The notes beneath the pieces were generated by a model. It made no database searches, was not told the DNA's origin, and saw only the letters and a list, made by a program, of their open reading frames with translations. From Zygnema cylindricum (Eukaryota; Streptophyta; Zygnematophyceae; Zygnematales; Zygnemataceae), in contig JBBHKE010002034.1 of the NCBI GenBank assembly GCA_037447655.1, positions 1-63,004 of the forward strand: a DNA stretch of 63,004 nt, in the 5' to 3' direction. This document shows positions 47,061 to 60,700 of the stretch, piece by piece (positions within the stretch are counted from its first letter, which is position 1; each line of letters opens with the position of its first letter). Both the position numbers and the translations under genes were made by a program.

Positions 47061-48921
47061 TATGGACTTTAACTCAAAGAAGACCTAACACATTCGTGGG
47101 AAGGTTTATGGATGCAATGGTACAGCACAAGGTAACCTGGGAAAAGATTTTGCAGGTGTATTATGCAATATGAGTTTGTAAGGGATAGCAGCTATTTCCC
47201 AAGTGGCAGCTTTAGTTACAAGCTGTTGTCTTCTGTGACTTTTATCTCCAAAGGATGGTTCAACATTGGGAGGCCCTGCGACACGTTTTTCTTTCATGGG
47301 AATGGGAAGTGCTGTTTACAATATGATGAACAGTCCTCCGATGTTGAGGAACTTCTGGACCTTCTGCGGGAACCGAAAACCTTTTGTCGTACACTTTAAG
47401 TATAGCATGTGCTTTTATCTAGTTTCAATCCAGGGATGAGGCTGGAATCAAAACTGTCGTTAGTTCTATTTCTGAATCTGTAGAATGCCTAAACACAAGA
47501 TGCCAAGGCCAATCAATCCCGGTTACTTAGCATCCTCGGCTAGTGCTGGAGTAGTGTCTGAAGCTGAATGGCTTATTAAGTCTGGTTATTAAGTCTATGT
47601 TTGTATAGTTTGTTCCTCAAAGTGTTTCAATGGAAGATTGTCCACTTGTCACGAATCTTTCGGACCCATGGCATCAGCTGGATTGTATTGGTGTAAATGG
47701 TTGTTTGAAATATTCTCAAGCAAAAGTGTGGAAATATAAGCACTCGATCCTGCGGTCTTTTTTATCTTGATATTTTTTGCTTCCGGCAGGCCTTTTCAGT
47801 TGTCCCTTCGCGCATGACTTGGTCGTCCTGCCTTGGATTCATGCTTATGCACAATATGGTTTACTGTTTGTAGTACATGTACTTCTGATATATGCCCAAT
47901 ATAATTTAATTATTTCGTTTAGCATGCATGGGCATTTGCAACGATTTTGAGGAACAATGCTGAAATCATACTTCGAGGTTCGTTTGGGCAAATTGACTTC
48001 CTGGTAACTTGCTGAAGAACAGAGCACATACTTGCAAAGGGATGAGAGTGCACGGTTCTAGCAGATGTACATTGCGCTGCGATTCTCTGGTGGTAACGAA
48101 GACACAAAGCTAGCCTAGGAGAGGAAGGCGGTGACGGCAGGGGAAGATAAAACATGCAGAGTGGGAAGTGATTTGCTGGGTTGCACTTAAACTAGTATGA
48201 CTTTCACCCGAACTGAACCATTGGAAGAATCAAATGCTTAATATCGCTGTTTTTATTTGAGATTATTGATAAAGTACAAGTTACGCGGAAACAAAAGCTG
48301 TTCAGGTGAAAACCATGTAAAAAGATAAAGTAAAAGAGTGAGCTTTTTGTAACATTAGTTCATGTTGTCTAAAATTTGTATTTGGAAATGCTTGACGACT
48401 AAGGTGCATCTGGCTACTGGTAAAAATCTTATCACAGCTGTTTTTTTTTCTCTTCTTGAAGGGAGGTTATCTAGTATTCGCAAAATTAGATGGAAAGTTG
48501 CCTGGCAAGGTATTTTCCTATGTTTGTTTGCCCCTAAGAACCAGGATAATGGACATGCATTCAAGTCCCAAAATTTGTCTCTTTTGCTAGAGAACTTGCG
48601 ATGACTTATATGTCACTTTGTAACCTGTTGCCCCTAAATTTTCTGTTTTTTATTAAATATATGTGGGGTGGTTCCGGAGTGAGCTCAAACCTTTTGAAAA
48701 TTTTATCCCTCACCTTTTTGGCTGTGAAGTGAATGGCGCACTTGTAGCTTACTAGACCGCGAGAGCGAAGGGAAAAAATCGCTTCCTCCAATGGGAAAAA
48801 TCGTCACCGATTCGGGAGTCAGATTGTATCGGTCACGCAAACGATAATAGGCGATAACGATACTGTTGAATATTGATTGGCTTGTTTCGATAAAATTGAT
48901 ATGTACCGATTGACACCCTTA
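47061..48921. other. 3' flank of LUL copy 2
   Basis: Duplicate of 39035-40910 with small indels (for example near 47550-47590 and 48776). No other gene is recognised. Confidence 0.5.
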
Positions 48922-49608
48922 GGGTATGGTTACATCAGACGAAAAGTGAGGTTTAATACAGAATTTTGTACCTGCTCGTACCATGCCGTACTATATTTTC
49001 GTGAGTTTCTTGAAAACAACATTACAGAAAATAAGATTATACAGAAAAAAAGATTACGATTCTCCAAGTATCCGGGAGAAGACGTCGACCGTCCGATTAT
49101 ATTTTGGTCTTCATCTGCGAAGCAATCGCTCCATCCGCCTCTGTATTGGTGAACCCACCTCCGCGAGGTGGGTTCACCAATACAGAACCAGTCAATTCGC
49201 TACACTTGGTCGATTGACACGTGCGTCGATGAAAAATGAAAATTTTCACACGCCTAAAAAGTCACGTGCCTTCGGACAAGGTGACCGTAAAATCTTTGCC
49301 GAAAAGGGGTGCGGTGTTTTCCTGAAAGTCAGCAGAGTGAAGGAGATATCTGAGGTACATTGACGCGGTACACTTCAAGAAGTACACGTACGAAATATGC
49401 AAGTACGGATTAACATACGAAAATGGTCGGTTTTCAAATCTTTGACGATTTTAGAGATTTGATCGTCAACTTACGTGGAACCACTCAAATCAGAACACGT
49501 ATGTAGAAAACTTGTTTACAGATGATACGCGATGTAACCGAGGCCTCTGTAATACATAAATTTTGCTGTTCGTACTATTAAAGAGACCTCCTGATGTAAC
49601 CCATACCC
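48922..49608. mobile_element. Harbinger-like MITE (family G2), unit 2 copy
   Basis: TTA at 48919-48921 on the left and TAA at 49609-49611 on the right. Hairpin arms 49141-49161 and 49165-49185 are identical to unit 1. The segment after about 49227 differs from unit 1. Confidence 0.82.
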
Positions 49609-49611
49609 TAA

Positions 49612-50649
49612 TACTAAAAAAAAACTTAGCACCAAACAGTACGACACATTTAACCATAAATTGATAAATTTTTATTTTGACGTCATAATTTGACATCCGT
49701 ACACATTTTGGCGTCTCAATTTGGCGTGTAGTCAGGCGCAAACCGACAAATTTGTCCATATAGGGCTGTCCGCAGTATTTCTAATGGTTGGATTTTCTTT
49801 CATATCGATTTTTTGTCGACGATAAAGTTTAATATATCGGACCAATAATTTTTATCGCCCTTCCTTTTGTTTTTGCTATTTTCGCTAGGCATGTACCTAA
49901 AAGTACAAGAAGTGAAAACAAAGCCGACACTGAAAATTGTCGGCACAGATGTACGGTATAATGTTAAAAAGACAAAACGTCAAGATTTTGCGGACTCTCT
50001 GCCAGTGTGGTGAATCTGACGCAGAACGTGACATACTGACATGCCGTCATGTTGCTGGCTGTCACGGCTGTATGGCACGTGGCATGCTCGGACAAGCCGT
50101 CATGAGTACGAATGGTTGGATTCATTAGTACAGTACACAGTATGGGTTCGTTACCGGTGTGATGTACCTTTTGGGGTACCCTCGTTTCACCGTTCGAAAT
50201 GCGCCGTAAGTTCACCCCTGACAAAATACTGTACCTACCGGGTATCTGTACTGTACCGTACTGTACTGAATTGTACCATCCACACAGACAAAGTATCATT
50301 TTGTTGACATCTTGTCTTTTGTGCCCTAGACCACCGTAGGTTTGCGTAAACCAGCCGACAATTTTAATTGTTCGGTAATGTGAATTTTACGCCCCTAACA
50401 GTATGCAGGATGCATAGGGTACAAAGAGGCGAAAATAGCAAAAAAGGGATAAAAGCTTCCACCTCTTTATCCAGGACTTCAAATACGAGGATTGCCGATT
50501 ATATTTTACCGATATCAATCGCCAGTCACGATATTTCCTCCTCATCAAATCCCCGACTTTATTTCCCGAGTTGTTTTGCCGATAATGAATAATGGAATGT
50601 ATGAATATGTATGTAACATGTAATGTGAATGAATGTATGTCATGTACAG
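49612..50649. other. No recognised gene
   Basis: Unique sequence beyond the duplication. It contains short repeats of GTACTGTACC-type strings near 50230-50280 and no splice-linked frames. Confidence 0.45.
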
Positions 50650-50650
50650 G

Positions 50651-50714
50651 ACACCGCCAATCGCTATTAGCGTAGAAGTTTAGCGTACACAACGCTAATA
50701 GCGATTGGCGGTGT
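50651..50714. mobile_element. 64 bp minimal hairpin MITE
   Basis: Perfect 23 bp inverted arms at 50651-50673 and 50692-50714 around 18 bp. Arms start ACACCGCCAATCGCTATTAG, the terminus of the longer family A/C MITEs, so this is a nearly interior-free derivative. Confidence 0.85.
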
Positions 50715-50715
50715 A

Positions 50716-51721
50716 GTGATACCGTAGCGGAAATCTTTCTAGAGCAAGGCATGTACATACAGCACATGTACGGCATAGGAGTTCAATATGACGCCACTGT
50801 TGAACCTTGCAATTATCGCACTACGGACGCCCGGTGAGGCGAGGCAGCGCACGCGTCCACGTCGCCCCCCTTTCATTTCGTTTTACGACGCGCCGCGCCG
50901 CGCGATCCTTCACATCTATAAAAATGTTTAGGGTTTTCTATCATTTGTGTTTTTTTTTTATCAAAAAAGCACATCAAATAAAAAACCCTAAACAAAAACC
51001 CTAAAAATGCAAGATACCAGGGCGGGATATGATGGAGCGTTTGTATCGCATCGCGATATTTTAGTTAGTAGACGATACAATGTACAACACTGCACAGCGT
51101 TACTGCATACGACAGCGTAACTAGACGCTTCTTTTTCTGACTCTATCTGCGCTTGTTGCCGTACTGCGGAATAGATCAACGGATGTCGTTACTTGTCACA
51201 TATGCCAGTTTGTACCATGCAAGCTTTCTGTACGGTGTCGGTGGCTCCGTGCACCGACCTTTTAAAATTGCGCGATTGGCCCAAAACTAAAAAAGAAAGC
51301 AGAAAGTAAAATAGAGAAAAAAGCCATTATTCCAAAAAAAAGAATGAATGAGCTAAGAGCGTCCGCCTATAGGAAGCTTACATGGCGCATGCAGACAATG
51401 CAACAATTAGTAGAGAAAGCAGACGTGGCAGCGCGTGATAGGCTCCTATTCTTCGCCATTTGCTAAACTTCACAAGAGCGAAACGCGAATCCCCTCCGTC
51501 GAATAAAGTCTCGGGAAACGCAAAACGAACGAGAGACTTGCAGAGAGAGAGAAAGACAAAGCGAAAGGAGTTTCTCAAAGACAAAGAAAAAGCGAAAAAA
51601 AGTTTTTAGTGAGAGAGGAAAAAAAGTGTGATCGAATCTAGTGCCTCTCCAAAGGAATCACTTTTCACTTTTTTCCAAGCGAGTGCTTCCGTGCACACCC
51701 CAGAAAGCCTCCCTCGCCGCC
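50716..51721. other. Upstream region and probable 5' UTR of the Argonaute gene
   Basis: A CG-rich patch lies at about 50825-50910, and AAACCCTAA-type strings at about 50975-51005. A purine-rich, probably transcribed leader runs from about 51475 to the start codon. No TATA box was placed with confidence. Confidence 0.4.
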
Positions 51722-54700
51722 ATGTCGGACCCTAAAAGGCGGCAGGACGCGGAGTCTTCCTACGGCCCGAGTCAACGCCGCCCTCGCTACGAAGACTCCG
51801 AGGAACACGGGAGAGAGAGAGAGAGAGGAGGAGGAGGAGGAGGAGGAGGCGGGAATGGCGGTCGAGGCGGATACCGGGGAAGAAACGACAACCAAAATAC
51901 CGGCGGTAGAGGGCCGCCAGGTGGCGGGCGCGGATTCGGCAGTTTTGAGCAGAGGGGTGGATACGGGGGCGGTAGAGGGAGAGGAGGAGGAGGAGGCCGG
52001 GGGGGGAGGGGAGGCGGAGGACGAGACGTGCGGTACGAGGGGGAGCTCCCACGGAGCATTCCCCCTATTCCATGTGGGAAGAGAGGGGTGCAGGGATACC
52101 GACAAGATCCTCCTTTGGAAGTGGTTGAGGAACCTGACGCTCCTAACCTCTTGACAAGAAGGAGAGCGACAGGACAGATAGGGACAAAGCTTCTTGTTAG
52201 GGCAAACCACTTCGGCGTAAACTGGAACAAGGAGAAGACCATTTACCGCTACGAGCTTCAGCTGGAGAAGCAAGTCTCCGGAGTCAGAGACGTAAGCTCC
52301 GGGGAAGCTCGTCCTCCAAAGAGAGAAGTTTGCGAGTCGATTTTTAAGGAACTGACGCAGCGTCACGGAGACGAGGTTTTCGGAGCCGTGATTCCGGCTT
52401 ACGACAAGTTTAGGACAGTTTATACGGTGCAGCGATTGCCTCTGAATGGGGATAGGAAGGAGCTGGACATCGTTATTCAAGAGGGAGGGAGGTCTCAAAC
52501 TTGGCATGTTGTCATTTTCTTCACCTCCTCCATGCCCCTCAGTAGACTGGAGGATTATAGGACGCAAGCGAAGGGGGCAATGGAGCTTCCTCAGGATTTG
52601 ATTCAGGCTCTCGACATAGCCAGCCGGCCCAGTTTCACGGAAAGGGGGTAAGTTTGTTTGGTTAATGCGATAAATGTAAATTTTGTGGCATTTTGGGTAT
52701 ATTTGCTGGACATGGGAGGACAAGTCTTTCGTGTGGTAGTTTTATCGATTGCGGGGGCAAAGGTTTTTATTGGGCTTGCGGTTTTAGTGTTATGTTTCCG
52801 TAATCGCGGTTCATTTGGGATCGAGGATACTAACCAGATGAAATGATACGAGAGGTAAATTTATGTTTTCTATTACCCGTATTGATTATCTTTTTGCCTT
52901 AAATTTCTGGTGTGTTTAATGGTATTTTTTGGGGAAGTATTTGCATTATCAAGTAAGCTTGGTAACAATTCTTTCTAGACTTATTTCTAGCATTTGCTCT
53001 TCTTATGTTTTTATAGCTGCCGGAATAACAAAAATCCTTATGCATATATTTGTTATAAAATATTGATAAATGTTGATTCAGTATCTGTAAGCTGGGCTAT
53101 TTATGTTGAGACAAGGACTTACCGAAATCTCTGTCTTATTATCCTCATTTACTTTCTTTAAGCTGGCATTGGTGCTCACGAATTTTTTTTAGTTATATTC
53201 TTAGTTATTTTCTTTAGTTTTCTTCAGTTTTCTTTATTTTTCTATTAATCTTCTTTAGTTATTCTTTGGCTTTGTAGGAGTTGGCTTATGCTCCTATTTA
53301 CTAATTGGTCACACTTACCAGAAAGATTTGGCAAATACTGCATTTATACTCAACCAAATCGGTGATTTTGTGTTTTCTATCCGGATTGTTATTACGGTAA
53401 TTCATGCAAGCACCGCTGAGTTTGTTGTAGTATTTGACCAAAGTCAGGATTTAGCTAAAATGCCTATATTATCTGTAATTGGAAATGTATTTTTAGTGCT
53501 TGATATGATATGCTTGAGTTATCTATTGGATGTACAGGGAAATCTGCTCAAAGAGAAATGCAAGTATGGCTTCCTTACACAGTGGAAGGCCTAACACCGG
53601 TTTCCTCTTTAATACATAGAGCCATAATGGTTAGAGCGGGAGTTTTTCAATAGCCCGTTTTTCATTTATGTTTCAATGTAGCCCAAACTTTTTAGTCATT
53701 ATTAGTGTAGTTGGAGCAATTGCCTATTTGCTGCAACTATCGCAAAAGCGTAAACCGATATGATTTTTTTTTCCCTCTTATTCCACTTGTAGCCGGCTTT
53801 GCAATATGTTTTTTGCGTGCGACTTTTCTCCCTACCAGGCGGGAATCTTTCCTTATTAGATAGCCATGGATTCTTTAAGGCTCGGCTTATCCTTTCAGCA
53901 GGGAGCGTTACCGCAGCTTGGAACAGGGACGGTTTGAAATAGAAGGCATGCGGCGAAAAATGCCAAAAAACTTATTCGATTTTTTGGGTCACTTTGTTGG
54001 CAATTATCGGGATTCTCCCCTTAGTCAGTTTTTACCTGAGGATCTTATCTTAGAATTGGCTTATATGGCCTCCGGGGTTGTTACTTTTGCTTTTATTTTA
54101 GGAATTGTAGGAGCTGTTTTCACGGTTCTTTATTCTTTAATAGTCATTGCGGCATGTTTTCAAGGAAGTACTGTAGTCTTTTTGAGGATGTTTTTCGCCA
54201 TGTTCATGAATCACCAAAAATTGTGAATGAACCTTAACTTGTTTATTGTCTTGGTTATTATATTTTGTCAATTGTCAGTCTGGTCGAACATTTTCTTGGA
54301 AGTATTTTTGATAGAAATATGGCTGACAAAAAGTATCATGTCTTTATTTATTCAGCTTTTGCCAGCTTTTAACAATTCAAATTGTTGGCCTAACAGGTTC
54401 TGTAATCGGAATATATTGCTATAGAGGTAGTATACAACAGAAGAAGTCTCCAACAAGTTTAACAGGATATATTGTTTGTTAAAGAATACAAATTTCTTCA
54501 TGAATTCTGTGTTTTTCTTTTTTTGCTTTTTTGCTTTTTTGCTTGTTTGTTTTTTTTGCTTTTTTGTCTGTTTGTTTGTTTGCTCAGACAGCCTCGAGAA
54601 TTGGCGATTTGATGACGTTATTTTGATTGTGACAGAAACTGAAACAGAAAATTGCTTGCATGGAACTCTTTCATGGAACTTCTTGCCTGGAGAGTTGCAA

Positions 54701-57700
54701 TAATTGCCTTTTGGCCATCAATTCTGTCAGATAGGTCGGTGAAATGAGGCACGTAAGAATAATATGGTGTGGACTGCTGAAACAAAAGCTGGAATTTGAG
54801 AGAATTTTGAGAAGCTGATTAATTTGAAAGATCTATGCAAGTCCATACAAAGTAACCGGCGAGAGAGAAGGAGAGAGAGAGGGTTGTGGGTGCAGATTTT
54901 TTCCAGCCGGGCCAAATCTGTATTCTTTGCAACTTGGTCAACCGACTCGTCTCGGAGGCGGTATTATGGCCATTCAAGGATTTTATCAGAGCCTTCGGTT
55001 CGTAAAAAATGGTCTTTCTTTAAACATCGGTGAGTTACCACCGATGTGTGGTACCATCGGTGTGTGTTTTTTATGTCCAGGTTTTATGTACGATTGATTG
55101 GCTTTCATTTTTGGATTGGGGAGTGCAGGTTTAAGCAGACCTGTTGGAGGATTTTTATGTTGATTAGGGACTTGGAGTGACAGATGTCACTGGATGGTCA
55201 AACTCCATGGGATGTGATTTTTTTTTTGGAACTTGGGAAATGGGAAATGGTAATTTGTACAATACTTGTCTGTGGGAGCTGTGAGCAGGTAGTTCATACT
55301 ATTCAACCGAACGTGTTTTTGTTTTCAGATCCTACTGTCTCGGCTTTCTTACAGCCGATGCTGGTAGGAGAATTCATACAGGACTTCCTCGACTATCGTA
55401 ATCTCCCCTTGGAAAACTTGTCACCAGATCAATTTCAAAGGGTGGACAGCGTTCATACACGACCTTTAACTTGATTGTTTTGTTTGTTTGTTTGTCTGTT
55501 TTACTAGTAGCCTGTACTTTTTGTTCTGCATCATCGCCAGATCGACACTCGTTTTCTGCAGTTTTTGTCTTTTTCCATCTCTATAATTTTCTTGTCAATG
55601 GTTGTTTGTCATTCTTATTTTGTCGCACGTGTTTCAACAATGTATCTCATGGAAACTCCTCTGTATTACAATGTTAGCACCCTTCTTTTTGGCTTACTTT
55701 TTTTTTTTTGGCTTACGTTTTTATGCGAGAATGCAGGCTAGTAGGATACTAAAGGGAGTAGTGGTGGAGGCGAGTTATACAAATGGTTCGTCTCGACGAT
55801 ACAAATTGGCCGGTCTTTCGGAAAAAACTGCGGAACAAGCACGGTAAATCAGTCTTCTTACGGTAAATCAGTCTTCTTACGGTAAAATCAGTCTTCTTAC
55901 GGTAAAGCAGTCTTCTTGCTGAAGTTAGTTTGGATAGGTTAGTTTATATTCTCACACCAAATTGTGTATGCTAAATAATGGCCTTTATGGACGCTTGGAC
56001 TCCTTTAATTTGGAGTGTAGTCAAGATTGATTACGTTGAGAATTCTGGTGGCCAAAGTGGTTTGGCAGATAAATGGCAAATTTTTGCTATTGCTTTTGTG
56101 CTTGGTGTGGTATCGTCACTTCGAATCTCAAACCTTAATCTACGATATGAATAGTTGTGAGAGATCTGTTAGGGATATCTTTGATATTGTTAACCCAGTT
56201 GAAGAAATTAATAGATTATCGTTGCTAAGTGACTGCTAAATGAAGCAGGAAAGAGGTGACTATGTTGAAAATGTCATTATATGATGTCACGAGTATCGGT
56301 AACTCGAAATTCAGTATTGGGTTTTCTCGAGATAAGTAAATTTTTAGAGGGTATCGTGATTTTGTCAGTGACCAGCTTGACAAAATATACTAAAAGTTGT
56401 CTCCGAAAAACTGTGTTGAATGTTTGTGTAAATTTGTTTACAACTTTAAATTTCATTTTCTTTCGAAATGTTGGACCTGTATGTTGTCCTTTTCTGTCTT
56501 TCACAGGTTTATTTGCAAAGAAACCAATGTCGAGGGGCCAGGGGAAGACATGAGTGTGGCAGATTACTTCCTCAAAAAGTACAACATGCGGTTGAGAGGC
56601 AACCTCCCATGCCTTAAAATTGGAACCGGGAGGAAGGAGGTCCTTTTGCCCATGGAGGTAGAGGACTTGCACATAACATTGCTTTGAACCTCGAAAACAT
56701 CGAACATATGCAATTTTCCTTGCTTATCTCATATCGCGGTGGTTCAAAATGTATGCATTGGAGGATGTGAGGATATGTTTTCATTTCACCTGCATACACT
56801 TCTTAAAGCTTCAGCGATCAAGAGCTAGCGATGCCAATTTTCTTCTGTTTGGATTTGTGTCTTTTTTGCTTTGTTTAAAGCTGAGCGGTTCGTCTTGGTT
56901 TTCCAAAATCTTGATTCTTCTTGGTTTCTGAATTTGTGATTGGACTTTTGTACTTCTCTTTAGACCTAAGAAAGCTTTGTAGTGTGGGTGGGAGGCAGAT
57001 TTGTGAGGTGGCAGCGGGGCAGCGGTACAGCAAAAAGTTAAACGAGAATCAAATATCGCTTCTGTTGAAAATGGCTACGGAGGAACCGGATAAACGCGCA
57101 GATCGAATTCGTAATGTAAAACTTATTTCCTTATGTACATTTTTCGCAATGTAAAACTCTTTTCCTTTATACATTTTTTAAAATGTATACTCACTGTTGT
57201 CGTCGTACGTTTTTTTACAAAGGAAACTTTATCTTCGTACATTTTCCGCAATGTAAAACTCACTTCCTTCGTACATATTTCACAATGTAAGACTTGTTTT
57301 GTTCGTACATTTTTCACGATGTAAAATTCATTTTCTTTGTACAGTTTTTCACGCAGTTGTACGTTATGTATGTTATTTTCAGCATGTTTTATCGTGTGTC
57401 TATGTGTATCCATGGCACATGGCCCAACATCGTGAAGATGTTGTGCCTCATGCCATGGAGGACAACTGTAATGTACATCATTTTGTTTTCTTATTTTTTT
57501 CTCTTTTTGATTTTCGAAATAAATCCGCACTTGGAACGGGTCTGTGAAATAAGATTCAAACAGTTGCGATGAAATGGATGCACGATGCTCGATTTTAGTC
57601 CGACTTTTCTTCATCTTTTCTTCATCTTTTCTTCTGTGTGGTTTTTGATTTGAAGGGATTGGGAATATTAAATGTGTTCAGATCGCAAATGGAAATCGTT

Positions 57701-60700
57701 ATGAGGCACGCGACTTAATGAGAGAGTTCGGTTTGACGGTTTTCGACAACATGGCAAAAGTCAAAGCAAGACAGCTCCCACCTCCCGCAGTAAGATTTCA
57801 TGAGTACCATAAAAATAGTCGAGGCGTGGCAGTCAAGATTTCGCCTCCTTCACTATCCCTCCCGCCGTTTTCTTTTTCCCCCTGTCCTTTCAATTGTGCT
57901 TCCTCTTCTATCAGTCCCCTTCCAATCACATTGCAGAGAGCTCAATTGCATTGTACTTCATTCTATTTTATTCAAATTGGTGTCTCCGTGAGGAATTTGT
58001 ATAGGACTGTCGTCTCTCATCCTTCTTTTTTGCAAGAAATTCGACCATTTACATTGGTTACATAGTTACATTTGTGGAACCGGGGACATTTTAAGGCTGT
58101 TTTGTCAATAAAAAGGACATATTTTAGATTATTCTTTGCTTTGGCATTATGGCTACTGTCCAGAATTTGTCGCAGAATTACGAAATTTTTGATAAGGAGT
58201 TAATGACTGTGGTCAAAAAGAGCATTGTAGAAGGCTCTCTTTGAAAGCTAAAAGGTTATGACAAAGTGTTTTTTGTACAGGTTCCCGCAGAGATAAATGT
58301 TAAAGTGATTGTCTGTTGAATTCCTATATCAATTAAAAATAATACTTTTCTGTGCATTTTTTTTTTTTTTTTTTCAGCTTCTCTTTGGTTTACAAGGACC
58401 AGAAAAGGCCATAACTCCAACTTCAGGTGTATGGAATTTCCGATCCAAGGTAACTTCTGTTCAGCTTTTTTTGGCCTTTCTGTCCAAATGGTTAAAGGGC
58501 ATTCATAAAATTCATAAAATTTCATAAAATTCAATTAGCAATTTCATATTTAGAAGTGTATATGGTCTCTTGATGTTCATTTTTAAGTATATTTTTTCAA
58601 ATAGGGCAGCAGAAGCAGAGAGCAATAAGCGTCCAAAAAAAATAAATTGCTTCCTTATTTTTTGCCCTCCTTGCATGTGACAGCTTTATGAATGTGAATA
58701 CTTTTGTTCGGTTTTGCTGTCTTTTTGACTTTTTGCTGTCTTTCTCGACTTTTTGCTGTCTTTCTCTGACTTTTTGCTGCAATTTGTGGCGGTATTGGGC
58801 CGCAGCATGTCGCAAACGGAGTTCGAATCGGAAAATGGATTGTGGTGTGTATGGAGAAAAGCATGGATGAGCAGGTCCTTATGGAATTTGCCCGGAAATT
58901 CATGGACCAGTCTCGCAGTATGGGAATGGTAAGAGTTTCGAAGTTTACTATCGACAGATCATTTTGGATGTAGTTTTTGTTACAATACTACAAACTTGTG
59001 GTACTTTTGGTTATTTCTCAGAGATTGCTGAGGTAAAGGATGAGTTACAACAGTTCAATTTTTGTGCGAGATTTTTCCGCAGGGAATAGAAATATTGCAC
59101 TTAATGCTACACCATATTTTGCACCATTTTATTTGTTCATAGAGTTGCCACACAAAATCTGTCTCCAGATCTAGACATTTTTACTTTCCAGTGATTTGAG
59201 GTTTTGTATTATGCGAGGATATCGATGTGCAAGAATTTGTTTCGTAAAATGTTGACCAGTTTAGTCGGTCAACGCCAATTCATACTTTATTCATGCTTAT
59301 ATTTGATCATCAAATTTTAGATATGTGTGTTTTTCCATGTCCCGCTTTTATAAGTAGTAAAAGTGGTTTCTCCTCTAATTGAAAGTGAAAAGTTTTGAAT
59401 CTTTTGTGGTCATTTTCTCAGGAATTTACGAGGCCTCCTTCTCGGCCGTTTATGAATGTCTCTCCTTATGACGTGGAGCATGAGTTGAGGAGCATCCACA
59501 GTAATTGTGGTGAAGATGAAGACCTCATGCTCATTGTGTTGCCGCAGAGGGACCACAAACAGGCATACGGTACGGAAAATTATTCAAACTATTTATTTTT
59601 ATCTTTATATAAAATTGGATGGGGCTCCGTGAGAAACTTTGCTGTGTTTAGAGAAGGAAGAGGAGGAGGTGGTGGTGGCGGTGGTGGTGGAGGGGCTGGT
59701 GTGAAAAATTATTTGAAATATTTGTGTCTTTCCATCTTTTGGCTTCATTCCCGTCCTTTCCCACCCTTGTAAGTGATGGCTTGTTCTGTTAGTTTCAATA
59801 GTTCGACACATTTATCATAATTAGTGATAGGTAATGTGTTGTTTAACTTTTTTGGTTAAAGCTGATTGGATATTAAGAAACATTCCAGTTTTTTTCTATC
59901 CAGCGGCCTTTCTGTCATTGGTTTTTTCTATTCTGAGCACCAGTAACCTTGTTTTTACCCATTTTTAACTCTTCCATTCCTCTTATGGCATTCGCGAATC
60001 GTTCTACTTTTTGTCCGGTTGACGTCAACACTTTACTTTACACTTTTACCGGATTAAAAGCCGTATCCTTTGTTTAAAAGGTCTTTTCAACCTCCCATGT
60101 TATTTATTTTGGCTTTTACATATATCCATTTTCTCGACATGTTGTCAATAGTTTGATTTTGGTTGTTGTTTCTTTTTTGTTGAATCGCTTCCTCCTTTTT
60201 TTGATGCTGTGGTAGACAATATAAAGCGTGTATGCGAAACAATTCTGGGAGTGCCCACACAATGTGTGAAACCGGACAAAGTTCCCAAAGGCCATCCACA
60301 GTATATAGGAAACGTGCTTTTGAAGATAAATGCAAAGGTTTGGGTACCCAAAATTTCCTTTTCCTTTCATTATTCTGCCGTTTTTGCAATATCAAAACAT
60401 ACCGGCGTGCTGAGATTGTGGCTTCATAAGTATTGTTTTTTTTTTATTAACCATACGAGCTTCGATTCTGCAAAACTCTTTAACCATAAAACTCTTTTTT
60501 CTCTCCCAATTCAAAAAAAATACACTGACTCCAATTACCACTCACCTTTTCCTTTTCCCTCCATCTCACCATCCACTCCCAACTCACCCACCTTCCGTAA
60601 AACAAAACCTCTCCTTCTCCTTCTCCTTTCCTTTTCCTCCCTTCTAACCAATCACCTTTCTGAGTCCTTTTAACCTTATATATCTCTTCCCTTCTTCTCC

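Larger units (their letters stand above)
41628..49608. repeat. Tandem segmental duplication, unit 2
   Basis: Direct copy of unit 1, about 7.66 kb once a 317 bp insertion near its start is discounted. Differences are scattered substitutions and small indels. Similarity stops at the right end of the shared MITE. Confidence 0.92.

Noticed and set aside
51665-52723. 352-residue minus-strand frame opposite Argonaute exon 1
   Set aside because: The plus strand carries an unambiguous Argonaute N domain with in-frame splicing; the antisense frame is a by-product of GC-rich codons.
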